Shown here: in pieces, positions 19,882 through 32,080 of the stretch
How the letters are laid out: the number at the start of each line of letters is the position of its first letter
Numbering within the stretch: the stretch's first letter is position 1
NCBI RefSeq assembly: GCF_009617575.1
Contig: NZ_WIXJ01000001.1
Coordinates: forward strand, 124,001 to 188,000
DNA length: 64,000 bases
DNA from: Rhodocyclus gracilis
GTDB taxonomy: Bacteria; Pseudomonadota; Gammaproteobacteria; Burkholderiales; Rhodocyclaceae
Reading direction: 5' to 3'
Made by a program: the position numbers and the translations under genes
The notes under the pieces: model-generated
Database searches by the model: none
What the model saw: only the letters and a program-made list of their open reading frames with translations
Told to the model about the DNA's origin: nothing

Positions 19882-21390
19882 TCAGCCGTCGAAGTTGCCG
19901 GCGCGCCGCCGCAGGCGCAGTCCGGAGCCGATGCGCTCCCAGGCCACCGCCTCGTCGGCCAGCGCCGCGGCCGTCAGCGGATTACCCGCCAGCCACTCCG
20001 CCGGCACATCCAGCTGATAGGCGCCAGACACGTACTTGAGCGTCAGCGGCGGCAGCGGCCGATCATCGCGCGGGCGGTGGAGCAAGGCCGCCAAACGCAG
20101 GCAGAACACCAGTTGCCAGGCATCATCGAGCGGCGGCAGGGCCGCGATCTTCTCCAGCTTGCCGCGCTGCCCCAAGATCAGCAGCGCCAGCAACGCCTGA
20201 TCTTTCTTGGAAAAACCCGGCATGTCGGCAAAGGTGACGATGTACGCGCCGTGCTTGTGGTAGCCGCTATGCGCAATCGAAATGCCGATCTCGTGCAAGC
20301 GCACCGCCCAGCGCAGCACGTCGAGCGCGCTTTCGTTCTCCGGCGCGCGCAGGTCGCGTAACTGGCCGAGCAGACCCTGCGCCGTCCGCTCGACGCGCGC
20401 CGCCTGCAACACGTCGACCTGATAGCGCCGCATGAACTCGCTGACGGTCGAATCGCGCATGTCGAGCCGATGAAAGCGCCCGAGCAGATCGTAGAGAACG
20501 CCGAGACGCAAGGCGCCGTCGGCGTAAATCATCGTTTCGATATCGAGTTCAGCGAAAATGGCGCACATGATCGCCAGCCCGCCGGGGAAAACCGGCAGCC
20601 GGTCCGAGCGCAAGCCGTCGAGCGACAGCGCATCCGTAGAACCGGCGCGGATCAGGCGATTGCGCAGCTCTTCGAGTCCGGCGCGCGTAATGCCGCTGGC
20701 ACCGCCGGGATTCAAGCGGTTCAGTTCGAGAATCTCCGCCAGCGCGCGGGCCGTCCCCGACGAGCCGACCGCCTCGCGCCAACCGAAGCGCCGGTAGTCG
20801 CTGGCGATGCCCTGAATCTCACGCCGTGCCGCCAGCTCGGCATCACGGAAGCGGCGCTTGTCGACACCCCCCCCCGGAAAGAAGCGCAGCGAGAAGCTGA
20901 CGCAGCCCATGTACTGCGACTCCAGCAGCAGGGGCTCGATCTGCTGGCCGATGATGAATTCGGTCGAGCCGCCACCGATGTCGACGACGAGGCGCTTGTG
21001 TTCGACCGCCGGCAAGGAATGCGCGGCGCCCAGATAGATGAGGCGGGCTTCTTCCCGGCCGCCGATGATTTCGATGGGGAAGCCGAGCGCCTTTTCCGCC
21101 GCCGGCAGAAAATCGTGCGCGTCCTTGGCGACGCGCAGCGTATTGGTCGCTACCGCCCGCACCGCCTCCGGCTGAAAACCGCGCAAACGCTCGCCAAAAC
21201 GCCGCAGGGCGAGCAAGGCGCGCTCGCGCGAGGCGGCGTCGAGCCGCTTGTCCGCCGTCAAGCCGGAAGCCAGCCGCACTGGCTCCTTGAGCGAGTCCAG
21301 GGGATAAATCTGATCATCAACCACCCGCCCGACCTGCAAACGGAAACTGTTGGAACCGAGATCGACGGCGGCGATCAGTTCGTAAGCCAT
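19882..21390 (-). CDS. ppx: Exopolyphosphatase / Ppx-GppA phosphatase
   Basis: 502 residues. The N-terminal ASKHA domain has AAVDLGSNSFRLQVG (residues 7-21) and DIGGGSTEF near 150; the C-terminal HD-like domain spans about 320-500. It hydrolyses terminal phosphates of polyphosphate and/or pppGpp; the length matches Ppx. The start at 21390 (MAYELIAAVD) is preferred over a longer frame to 21429. No ppk is visible in the window. It diverges from the MoxR gene across 133 bp. Confidence 0.93.
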   Translation of the reverse strand: MAYELIAAVDLGSNSFRLQVGRVVDDQIYPLDSLKEPVRLASGLTADKRLDAASRERALLALRRFGERLRGFQPEAVRAVATNTLRVAKDAHDFLPAAEKALGFPIEIIGGREEARLIYLGAAHSLPAVEHKRLVVDIGGGSTEFIIGQQIEPLLLESQYMGCVSFSLRFFPGGGVDKRRFRDAELAARREIQGIASDYRRFGWREAVGSSGTARALAEILELNRLNPGGASGITRAGLEELRNRLIRAGSTDALSLDGLRSDRLPVFPGGLAIMCAIFAELDIETMIYADGALRLGVLYDLLGRFHRLDMRDSTVSEFMRRYQVDVLQAARVERTAQGLLGQLRDLRAPENESALDVLRWAVRLHEIGISIAHSGYHKHGAYIVTFADMPGFSKKDQALLALLILGQRGKLEKIAALPPLDDAWQLVFCLRLAALLHRPRDDRPLPPLTLKYVSGAYQLDVPAEWLAGNPLTAAALADEAVAWERIGSGLRLRRRAGNFDG

Positions 21391-21523
21391 GTTCTGCGCC
21401 TTGCGCCAGGAGATGGCGCATTCTAGCACCGCGCCTTGCCGGCGCTGCCGCCCGCCCGCGTCACAACGCCATTCGGGTCGGAGCGGTTACACTTGGACGT
21501 CTATTGCCCAGCGGGGATATTCC

Positions 21524-22366
21524 ATGCGTTTTACCGGCACCGATACCTATGTCGCGACACGCGAACTGTCGCTGGCGGTCAATGCCGCGATCACCCTGCA
21601 GCGACCGCTGCTGATCAAGGGCGAACCGGGCACCGGCAAGACGCTGCTCGCCGAGGAAGTCGCCGCTGCGCTCGGACTGCCGCTCTACCAGTGGCACGTG
21701 AAATCGACGACGCGCGCGCAGCAGGGTCTGTACGAATACGACGCCGTCGCCCGCCTGCGCGATTCGCAACTGGGCGAGGCGCGCGCCAGCGAGATCGGCC
21801 ACTACATCGTCAAGGGCGTGCTGTGGCAGGCTTTCGAAGCCGAGACGCCATCGGTGGTGCTGATCGACGAGATCGACAAGGCCGACATCGAATTCCCCAA
21901 CGACCTGCTGCGCGAACTCGACCGCATGGAGTTCTACGTGTACGAGACGCGCCAGCTGATCCGCGCGCGGCAGCGGCCGCTAGTGTTCATCACCTCGAAC
22001 AACGAGAAGGAGTTGCCCGACGCCTTCCTGCGCCGCTGCTTCTTCCACTACATCCGCTTCCCCGACCGCGAGACGATGCAGCGCATCGTCGAGGTGCACT
22101 ACCCCGGCATCAAGCAGGCGTTGCTGCGCGAGGCACTCGAGGTCTTCTTCGAGCTGCGCGAGCTGCCGGGACTGAAGAAGAAGCCGTCGACCTCGGAACT
22201 GCTCGACTGGCTGAAACTGCTATTGGCCGAAGACATTCCGCCGGAAGCGCTGCGCAGCAGCGACCAGAAACTCGCCATCCCGCCGCTGCACGGCGCGCTG
22301 CTGAAGAACGAGCAGGACATCCATCTGTTCGAAAAGCTGGTGTTCATGGCGCGGCGCGGGCGCTGA
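21524..22366 (+). CDS. MoxR-family AAA+ ATPase
   Basis: 280-residue AAA+ ATPase: Walker A GEPGTGKTLLAEE (about 38-50), Walker B VVLIDEIDKAD, sensor ITSNNEKELPDAFLRRC. MoxR ATPases act as chaperones for metal or cofactor insertion, usually with a VWA-domain partner. That partner follows after 13 bp, so the two form a unit. The start is ATG 21524 after GGGGAT; the longer frame back to 21389 would overlap the ppx start. Confidence 0.9.
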   Translation: MRFTGTDTYVATRELSLAVNAAITLQRPLLIKGEPGTGKTLLAEEVAAALGLPLYQWHVKSTTRAQQGLYEYDAVARLRDSQLGEARASEIGHYIVKGVLWQAFEAETPSVVLIDEIDKADIEFPNDLLRELDRMEFYVYETRQLIRARQRPLVFITSNNEKELPDAFLRRCFFHYIRFPDRETMQRIVEVHYPGIKQALLREALEVFFELRELPGLKKKPSTSELLDWLKLLLAEDIPPEALRSSDQKLAIPPLHGALLKNEQDIHLFEKLVFMARRGR

Positions 22367-22379
22367 GTCCTGTTCCCGC

Positions 22380-23552
22380 ATGCTCGTCGACTTCTTCCTC
22401 CACCTGCGCGAGCGCGGGGTGAAGACCTCGCTGCAGGAGTTCCTCGTCCTGCTCGAAGCGCTGCGCCGCAACGTCGCCGGCTACAGCATCGAAGATTTCT
22501 ACCTGCTGGCACGCACGACGCTGATCAAGGACGAAGCGCAGTTCGACCGTTTCGACCGCGCCTTCGGCGAGTACTTCAAGGGCATCGAAGCGCTGCCCGG
22601 CATGGAAACCGGCATTCCCGAAGAATGGCTGCGCCAAGCGGCCAAACGCCTGTTGAGCGACGAAGAACGCGCCGCGCTGGAAAAACTCGGCTGGGACAAG
22701 CTGATGGAAACGCTGAAGCAGCGCCTCGCCGAGCAGAAGGAGCGCCACGCTGGCGGCAACAAGTGGATCGGCAGCGGCGGCACATCGCCCTTCGGCCACG
22801 GCGGCACGCACCCGGAAGGCGTACGCATCGGCGGCAGGAGCGAAAACCGCTCGGCGCTGAAGGTGTGGGAGAAGCGCGAGTTCAAAAACCTCGACGACAG
22901 CGTCGAACTCGGCACGCGCAACATCCAGGTGGCGCTGCGCCGGCTGCGCCGCTTCGCGCGCGAGGGCGCTGCCGAAGAGCTCGACCTCGACGGCACCATC
23001 GACGGCACCGCGCGCAACGCCGGCTGGCTCGACCTCAAGCTGCGCCCGGAACGGCACAACGCGGTGAAGGTGCTGCTCTTCCTCGACGTCGGCGGCTCGA
23101 TGGACGACCACATCGCCACCTGCGCGACGCTGTTCTCGGTCTGCCGCAACGAGTTCAAGCACCTCGAGTACTACTACTTCCACAACTGCGTCTACGAGCA
23201 TGTGTGGCGCGACAACGTCCGCCGCCGCACCGAGCGCACGCCGACCGTCGACGTGCTGCACCGCTACGGCCGCGACTACAAGCTGATCTTCGTCGGCGAC
23301 GCGACGATGAGCCCCTACGAAATCGTCCATCCCGGCGGCAGCGTCGAGCACGACAACGCCGAGCCCGGCGCCGTCTGGCTGGCACGCCTGACCGACGCCT
23401 TCCCGCACGCCGTCTGGCTCAACCCCGAGCCGGAAGCACACTGGCCCTACCGCGAGTCGATTTCACTGATCCGCCAACTTCTCGCCGGCCGCATGTTCCC
23501 GCTGACCGTGGACGGGCTGACGCGCGGCATGCGCGAACTGAGCAAGGCCTGA
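22380..23552 (+). CDS. VWA (CoxE-like) domain protein, MoxR partner
   Basis: 390 residues. An N-terminal helical part is followed by a von Willebrand A domain (about 215-390) whose metal-site motif reads LFLDVGGSMDDH, the Gly-substituted MIDAS form usual in the CoxE-like group. With the MoxR ATPase just upstream it probably makes a protein-remodelling pair. No obvious client enzyme is encoded next to it, so the target is unknown. Confidence 0.85.
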   Translation: MLVDFFLHLRERGVKTSLQEFLVLLEALRRNVAGYSIEDFYLLARTTLIKDEAQFDRFDRAFGEYFKGIEALPGMETGIPEEWLRQAAKRLLSDEERAALEKLGWDKLMETLKQRLAEQKERHAGGNKWIGSGGTSPFGHGGTHPEGVRIGGRSENRSALKVWEKREFKNLDDSVELGTRNIQVALRRLRRFAREGAAEELDLDGTIDGTARNAGWLDLKLRPERHNAVKVLLFLDVGGSMDDHIATCATLFSVCRNEFKHLEYYYFHNCVYEHVWRDNVRRRTERTPTVDVLHRYGRDYKLIFVGDATMSPYEIVHPGGSVEHDNAEPGAVWLARLTDAFPHAVWLNPEPEAHWPYRESISLIRQLLAGRMFPLTVDGLTRGMRELSKA

Positions 23553-23638
23553 ACGCGCGCCCGCCTGTACCGCGGATCGATACGCCGGGCGAGCCATCCC
23601 GCGCGACAACTTGCCCGTCACTCGCGCAGTGGAATAGT

Positions 23639-23652
23639 ATTACGGACGTAAT
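23639..23652. promoter_or_regulatory. Palindromic operator of the toxin-antitoxin pair
   Basis: Perfect inverted repeat ATTACG-GA-CGTAAT, extended on the right by the overlapping palindrome GTAATTAC (23648-23655), 17 bp before the antitoxin ATG. A weak promoter (TTGCCC 23611-23616, 18 bp, TAGTAT 23635-23640) abuts it. This fits autorepression by the AbrB-fold antitoxin; binding is inferred. Confidence 0.5.
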
Positions 23653-23668
23653 TACATCGGAGTCCACC

Positions 23669-23893
23669 ATGTTCAGCCTGAAACTCACTCAGATCGGCAA
23701 TTCTGTTGGCGTGGTACTGCCGAAAGAGCTTCTTTCCCGCCTTCACCTGGAAAAAGGCGACACCATCTATGCGACCGAGTCCCCGGAAGGCGTCCGTCTC
23801 ACCGCATTTGACCCGGCATTCGCCGAACAAATGGAACTGGCAAAGCAGGTGATGAAATCGCGTCGCAATGTGCTGCGAGAACTCGCCAAATGA
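23669..23893 (+). CDS. AbrB/MazE-fold antitoxin
   Basis: 74-residue swapped-hairpin AbrB DNA-binding domain (LTQIGNSVGVVLPKELLSRL, residues 6-25) with a C-terminal helical tail that would bind the toxin. The ATG follows GGAG at 23660-23663. The stop overlaps the toxin start by four bases (ATGA). Antitoxins of this fold repress their own promoter and neutralise the cognate toxin. Confidence 0.88.
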   Translation: MFSLKLTQIGNSVGVVLPKELLSRLHLEKGDTIYATESPEGVRLTAFDPAFAEQMELAKQVMKSRRNVLRELAK

Positions 23894-24276
23894 AAAAAAG
23901 GCGCTGGATCGAAGAAGCTGTCGTCTGGGCGATTCACGAAGCACAACTCGCAGAGCATGGCGGTCAGGTTGGTATCCGTGACAGGGGACTGCTGGAATCG
24001 GCCCTTGCGCGACCGCGAAATCTTGCAATCTATGGCAGCCCGGACGCTGCCGACCTTGCCGCTGCCTATGGCTTCGGCATTGCACGCAACCACCCATTCA
24101 TCGACGGCAATAAACGTACGGCATTCGTTTGTTCCGAGCTTTTCCTGTTAATGCATGGAATTGAATTACAGGCCGATGACGCGGCCTGCGTCTCCATCAT
24201 GCTCGCCCTCGCCGCCGGCGAACTTCCAGAAGCCGACTTCGCTGCCTGGCTGCGCGCAACGAGCACTGCCCGCTGA
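23890..24276 (+). CDS. doc: Doc-type toxin (Fic/Doc fold, death-on-curing)
   Basis: 128-residue Fic-fold protein with HPFIDGNKRTA at 68-78. The NKR ending, instead of the GNGR of Fic AMP-transferases, is the Doc signature; Doc kinases phosphorylate EF-Tu and stop translation. Full length, no frameshift. It is coupled to the AbrB-type antitoxin, whereas the classic P1 partner is Phd. The A+T content is higher than in the neighbours, suggesting recent transfer. Confidence 0.88.
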   Translation: MKKRRWIEEAVVWAIHEAQLAEHGGQVGIRDRGLLESALARPRNLAIYGSPDAADLAAAYGFGIARNHPFIDGNKRTAFVCSELFLLMHGIELQADDAACVSIMLALAAGELPEADFAAWLRATSTAR

Positions 24277-24394
24277 CGGTTGCCATCATCGCGACGGCGC
24301 CGGCTGACCGAGCTATTACCGATAATGGCTTTCAGCCTGCGGGCTCTCCACAGGTACTATCTGCCCTCACCCACCCGAAAGAAGCCCGTACCGC

Positions 24395-25765
<1,371 letters not shown>

Positions 25766-25802
25766 GCGCGGCAGCAGCGCTTCCCGGTCGTCAGCGGCGG
25801 CG

Positions 25803-26942
25803 ATGAGCTACCGGGTCAAACTCCTCGGCGCCGCCAGCGACCTGACGGCCGAAGAATGGCAGCAGCTTGCCACCGGCGGCGACCCGTTCGTCAGCCGTGA
25901 ATTCCTTGGCGCCGCCGAAGACAGCGGCGCCGCCTCACCCGCTTTGGCTTGGCAGCCGCTGCATCTGGCGCTGCGCGAGGCCGACGGACAGCTTGCCGGC
26001 CTGTTGCCGCTCTATCTGCGCCAGCATTCCTTCGGCGACTTTTCGCGCGACTGGAACTGGCCGCCCGCCTGGCAGCGCGCTGGGCTCGACTACTACCCGA
26101 AGCTGGTCAGCGGCATTCCCTTCACCCCGTCGCCAGGGCCGCGCCTGCTGGCGCGTGGCGACGCCCCGGCAACGCTGCGGCCGGCGCTGATTCAGGCGGC
26201 AATCGAAGTCGCCAGCGAATGCCATGCTTCTTCGTGGCAATGCCTGTTCGTCAATGAGGCCGAGCACGCCCTGCTCGCCGACGCCGGCCTGCTGTTGCGC
26301 CGCGGCGTGCAGTTCCACTGGATCAATCGCGGTTACCGCGACTTCGCCGACTTCCTCGCCACCTTCTCTGCCGACAAGCGTAAGAAGATCCGGCGCGAAC
26401 AGCGCGCCGTGGCGGAAGCCGGGCTGCGCCTCGAAACGCGCCACGGCGACGAGATCGACACCGCGCTGTGGCCGGCGCTGCACCGCCATTACCGCGACAC
26501 CTTCACGCGCTACGGCAACCATCCGGCCTTTCCGCTCGAATTCTTCGAGCGCGTCGGCGGCGAACTCGGACGGCGCATGGTGGTGTTCATCGCCTGGTGC
26601 GACGAGCAGCCGGTCGCCTCGGCGATCTGCTACCGCAGCGACAGCGTGCTCTACGGTCGCCACTGGGGCAGCGACATCGACTGCCCCGGCCTGCACTTCG
26701 AACTGAGCTACTACCAGGGAATCGGCTACGCCATCGCCAACGGCCTCACGCGCTTCGAGGCCGGCGCCCAGGGCGAACACAAGCTCGCCCGCGGCTTCGA
26801 GCCCTGCGCCACGTGGTCGGCCTTCTGGATCGCCGATCCGCGCATGCGCGGCGCACTGGCCGACTTCATCCGTCGCGAGGATAAGGCGGTGCAGGATTAC
26901 GGCGCTGAAATGGCACGGCACCTCCCCTTCCGGGCCGCCTGA
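25803..26942 (+). CDS. FemAB/GNAT-like acyltransferase (COG3146, DUF482)
   Basis: 379-residue protein of the peptidoglycan-biosynthesis-related DUF482 group, a double-GNAT fold related to FemAB. Recognisable blocks are DWNWPPAWxRxGLDYYPKL, PFTPSPGPRLL, KKIRREQRAV and a C-terminal GLTRFEAGAQGEHKLARGF. The ATG lies 37 bp after hflX. The substrate is unknown; acyl or aminoacyl transfer is inferred from the fold. Confidence 0.8.
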   Translation: MSYRVKLLGAASDLTAEEWQQLATGGDPFVSREFLGAAEDSGAASPALAWQPLHLALREADGQLAGLLPLYLRQHSFGDFSRDWNWPPAWQRAGLDYYPKLVSGIPFTPSPGPRLLARGDAPATLRPALIQAAIEVASECHASSWQCLFVNEAEHALLADAGLLLRRGVQFHWINRGYRDFADFLATFSADKRKKIRREQRAVAEAGLRLETRHGDEIDTALWPALHRHYRDTFTRYGNHPAFPLEFFERVGGELGRRMVVFIAWCDEQPVASAICYRSDSVLYGRHWGSDIDCPGLHFELSYYQGIGYAIANGLTRFEAGAQGEHKLARGFEPCATWSAFWIADPRMRGALADFIRREDKAVQDYGAEMARHLPFRAA

Positions 26943-27088
26943 TCACGCGGCGTGCGCTCGCCCACCACCGTTGCCAGAAACTGCCCGAAGCCACCGGGCA
27001 GCGCGCACAACGCGGAAGCTTCAAGGAAACGTAACCTTCGCTTGCCAGAATCGGGCATCACGTCTCCACCTTTGAAGAAAGAAGCACG

Positions 27089-28030
27089 ATGCCCCGCATT
27101 CTCCCAACTCGCCGCACTCACCGTTACCTCGCCCTCTCCGTACTTGCCGGATCGCTGGCCTTCAGCTCGCTGACCCTCGCCGCCGAAGCCGCTCCCGTCG
27201 AACAGCCGAGCTACCGCTACACCCTGATCGACACCTTCGCCGTCAAAGGGCGGCAAGGCGTCGTCAGCGATGGCAAGTTCTACTACGTCAGCGGCAGCAA
27301 GGCGCTGTACAAGTACGACACGAACGGCCAGTTGCTAAAGTCCAACGAAACGCCCTTCGAAGGCTATCCGGTCGCCGCCAATCACATCGGCGGCATCGAC
27401 GTCTTCAACGGCGAGATTTTCGTCAGCGCGGAGAATTTCGCTGACGGCGTCGGCCGCGACATCCAGATCGCCATTCACGATGCCGAGACGCTGAAGCTCA
27501 AGCGCAGCTTCGCTTTCGATCCTGAAAGCGGGCAGCAGGAAGTCTCCGGCATCTGCGTTGACCCCGACAAACGCAGCGTCTGGATGGTGTCGTGGGTCGG
27601 CGAGGAAAGCGGTCGTTACCTCTACGAATACAGCCTCGACACCGGAAAATACCTGCGCAAGGTTCACCTGCAACCGGTGCCGCAGTGGATTCAGGGCATT
27701 CACTACTGGAAGGGGCAACTTTTCGTCACCGCCGACGACGGCGACGCCGATTTCGACGAGCCCGACCACCTCTATCGCGTCGACGTCACCGACAAATCCT
27801 ACGCGCCGGTGATCCGCGAAAAGACCTTCAGCGAGGTCAAGCGGCAGGGCGAGATCGAAGCCGGCGGTGTCGATCCGAAAACGGGCGAATTCCTGGTGCT
27901 GATCAACCGTGGCTCGCGCATTGTTCTCGGTATGGTGAAGGGCTTCTATCCGGGCTACGACCGCGAAATCTCCGAGGTCTACCGCTTCCGCATGGAGCCG
28001 CAGGCCAGTACTCCGGCAAAGAAGAAGTAA
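27089..28030 (+). CDS. Exported beta-propeller-like protein, unknown function
   Basis: 313 residues: a Sec signal peptide with a basic start and hydrophobic core (about 13-34, cleavage likely after LAAEA), then repeated aromatic/glycine beta-strand units (GKFYYVSGSKALYKYDTNG, GIDVFNGEIFVSAENF, GICVDPDKRSVWMVSW). It looks like a periplasmic propeller. AAGAAAGAAG precedes the ATG. I do not recognise a named family. It converges on uvrB with 42 bp between stops. Confidence 0.65.
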   Translation: MPRILPTRRTHRYLALSVLAGSLAFSSLTLAAEAAPVEQPSYRYTLIDTFAVKGRQGVVSDGKFYYVSGSKALYKYDTNGQLLKSNETPFEGYPVAANHIGGIDVFNGEIFVSAENFADGVGRDIQIAIHDAETLKLKRSFAFDPESGQQEVSGICVDPDKRSVWMVSWVGEESGRYLYEYSLDTGKYLRKVHLQPVPQWIQGIHYWKGQLFVTADDGDADFDEPDHLYRVDVTDKSYAPVIREKTFSEVKRQGEIEAGGVDPKTGEFLVLINRGSRIVLGMVKGFYPGYDREISEVYRFRMEPQASTPAKKK

Positions 28031-28072
28031 CGCCGCAGCCCGCAACCTGCCCTCGCCCGGCGCCGCCGCGAC

Positions 28073-30220
<2,148 letters not shown>

Positions 30221-30392
30221 GGTAGAATTTGCGCGTTTTTTTGCCGGCCGGATAGGCGGAAGTGCTGTTGGGCGCCAGACGGTCGGCGGGGTTCCGCATT
30301 ATTTCGTAAATCGCAGCGCGAAGCACGGCGACTTTCACCGCCCGCCGACGCGCCGCATCCACCGGCGCCCAGCCGCGCCTACAGGAGCATTG

Positions 30393-31595
30393 ATGAGCAC
30401 CTCGATTTTCGCCGCCGTGGAGATGGCTCCGCGCGACCCGATTCTCGGTCTTAACGAGTCTTTCAACGCCGATACGCGCACGACCAAGGTCAACCTCGGC
30501 GTCGGCGTCTACTTCGACGACAACGGCAAGCTGCCGCTGCTCGGCGCCGTGCGCGCTGCCGAGAAGGTCCGCCTCGAAGCCATGCCGCCGCGCGGCTACC
30601 AGCCGATCGAAGGCACGCCGGCGTACAACCAGGGCGTGCAGAAGCTGATCTTCGGTGCCGATTCGGCACTGCTCGCCGACGGCCGCGTCGTCACCGCGCA
30701 AGCGCTCGGCGGTACTGGCGCACTGAAGATCGGTGCCGACTACCTGAAGCACCTGCTGCCAAACGCCACGGTGTATATCAGCGACCCGAGCTGGGAAAAC
30801 CACCGTGCCCTGTTCGAAGCCGCCGGCTTCCCGGTCGCTACCTACCCCTACTACGACGCGGCGACGCGCGGCGTTGATTTCGCCGCCATGAAAGCCTGCC
30901 TGTCGACGCTGGCCCCCGGCTCGATCGTCCTGCTGCACGCCTGCTGTCACAACCCGACCGGCGCCGATCTTACCGCCGCGCAGTGGGCGGAAGTGATCGA
31001 AGCGGTGCGCGAGCGCAATCTCGTCGCCTTCATCGACATGGCCTATCAGGGCTTCGCCGACGGCATCACCGAAGACAAGGTGGCGCTCGACCTGTTCGCC
31101 GCCTCGGGCCTGCAGTTCTTCGTCTCCAGCTCGTTCTCGAAGTCCTTCTCGCTCTACGGCGAACGCGTCGGCGCGCTGTCGGTCGTCACCGCCAGCCGCG
31201 ACGAGTCGACGCGTGTGCTGTCGCAGGTCAAGCGCGTCATCCGCACCAACTACTCCAACCCGCCGACGCACGGCGGCGCCATCGTTGCCAGCGTGCTCGC
31301 CAGCGCCGAGCTACGGCAGCAGTGGGAAGACGAGCTCGCCGGCATGCGTCTGCGTATCCGCGCCATGCGCACCGGCCTCGTCGACAAGCTGGCCGAACGC
31401 GGCGCGAAGCAGGACTTCTCCTTCGTTGCTCGCCAGCGCGGCATGTTCTCCTACACCGGTCTCTCCGTTGCGCAGGTCGACCGCCTGAAGAACGAATTCG
31501 GCATCTATGCCGTCGGCACCGGTCGCATCTGTCTGGCCGCATTGAACTCGAAGAACATCGACTACGTCGCCGACGCGATCACCGCTGTCCTCTGA
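30393..31595 (+). CDS. tyrB: Aromatic amino acid aminotransferase (class I, TyrB/AspC)
   Basis: 400-residue fold-type I PLP transaminase for aromatic amino acids/aspartate and 2-oxoglutarate. Motifs: SDPSWENHRALFEAAG, LLHACCHNPTG, FIDMAYQGFADG, and the PLP lysine in SSSFSKSFSLYGERVGAL. The ATG at 30393 follows AGGAG; the long upstream extension overlaps uvrB and is not used. A factor-independent terminator follows. Confidence 0.93.
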   Translation: MSTSIFAAVEMAPRDPILGLNESFNADTRTTKVNLGVGVYFDDNGKLPLLGAVRAAEKVRLEAMPPRGYQPIEGTPAYNQGVQKLIFGADSALLADGRVVTAQALGGTGALKIGADYLKHLLPNATVYISDPSWENHRALFEAAGFPVATYPYYDAATRGVDFAAMKACLSTLAPGSIVLLHACCHNPTGADLTAAQWAEVIEAVRERNLVAFIDMAYQGFADGITEDKVALDLFAASGLQFFVSSSFSKSFSLYGERVGALSVVTASRDESTRVLSQVKRVIRTNYSNPPTHGGAIVASVLASAELRQQWEDELAGMRLRIRAMRTGLVDKLAERGAKQDFSFVARQRGMFSYTGLSVAQVDRLKNEFGIYAVGTGRICLAALNSKNIDYVADAITAVL

Positions 31596-31612
31596 GTTTG
31601 CTCCACCGCACG

Positions 31613-31643
31613 AAAACGCCAGCTTCGCGCTGGCGTTTTTTTT
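31613..31643 (+). terminator. Rho-independent terminator after tyrB
   Basis: Stem CGCCAGC (31617-31623) / GCTGGCG (31629-31635) with loop TTCGC, flanked by an A-run and followed by eight T. Lies 18 bp after the aminotransferase stop. Confidence 0.9.
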
Positions 31644-31701
31644 GGGCGCACCAAAACGCTGGATAATCACACCCAAGGAATTTTCCACACGGAGGCATCC
31701 G

Positions 31702-32001
31702 ATGGCACACCATCGCTACCGCATCACCGTCGAGCCGCTCGCCGACGACACCAGCAGCGACGCGGCAGCATCCGCGCTGCATTTCGAGGTCGCCAACCAC
31801 GACGACATTCTCCACGTTGTCGAACGCTTGCGCGCCCGCGCAGACCTGCCGCCGGACACCGCTCCTGCCCTCGGCGTCGGCCTCAAGCTCTTTGGCGAGG
31901 TGCTGCTCGAACACCGGACCCACCCGCTCTTTCGCGAGCTCTATCCGCACTTCGGGGAGTTCATGCGCACGCTTAAAGGCAAGGGCGGCGGCGCGGGATG
32001 A
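31702..32001 (+). CDS. DUF3861 family protein
   Basis: 99-residue soluble protein matching the DUF3861 pattern (HHYRITVEPL, FEVxNHDDI, GLKLFGEVLLEHRxHPLF). The ATG at 31702 is preceded by GGAGG at 31691-31695. Function unknown. It stands alone between the tyrB terminator and the convergent DUF2252 gene. Confidence 0.8.
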   Translation: MAHHRYRITVEPLADDTSSDAAASALHFEVANHDDILHVVERLRARADLPPDTAPALGVGLKLFGEVLLEHRTHPLFRELYPHFGEFMRTLKGKGGGAG

Positions 32002-32060
32002 CGCAGCGCACGCCTCTTCGGCTACAGCGCAGCGGCCTTTCCCTGACGTAAAAAGCGTCG

Positions 32061-32080
32061 AAAAAAAGGGCCGGCGCCCC
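32061..32080 (-). terminator. Possible terminator of the pha operon
   Basis: On the minus strand GGGC-GCCG-GCCC is followed by seven T, directly after the DUF2252 stop. The stem is only four G-C pairs, so it is a weak candidate. Confidence 0.35.

Noticed and set aside
30221-30392. LexA box upstream of uvrB
   Set aside because: CTG-TTGGGCGC-CAG is present but has 8 bp between half-sites instead of 10 and no AT-rich centre.
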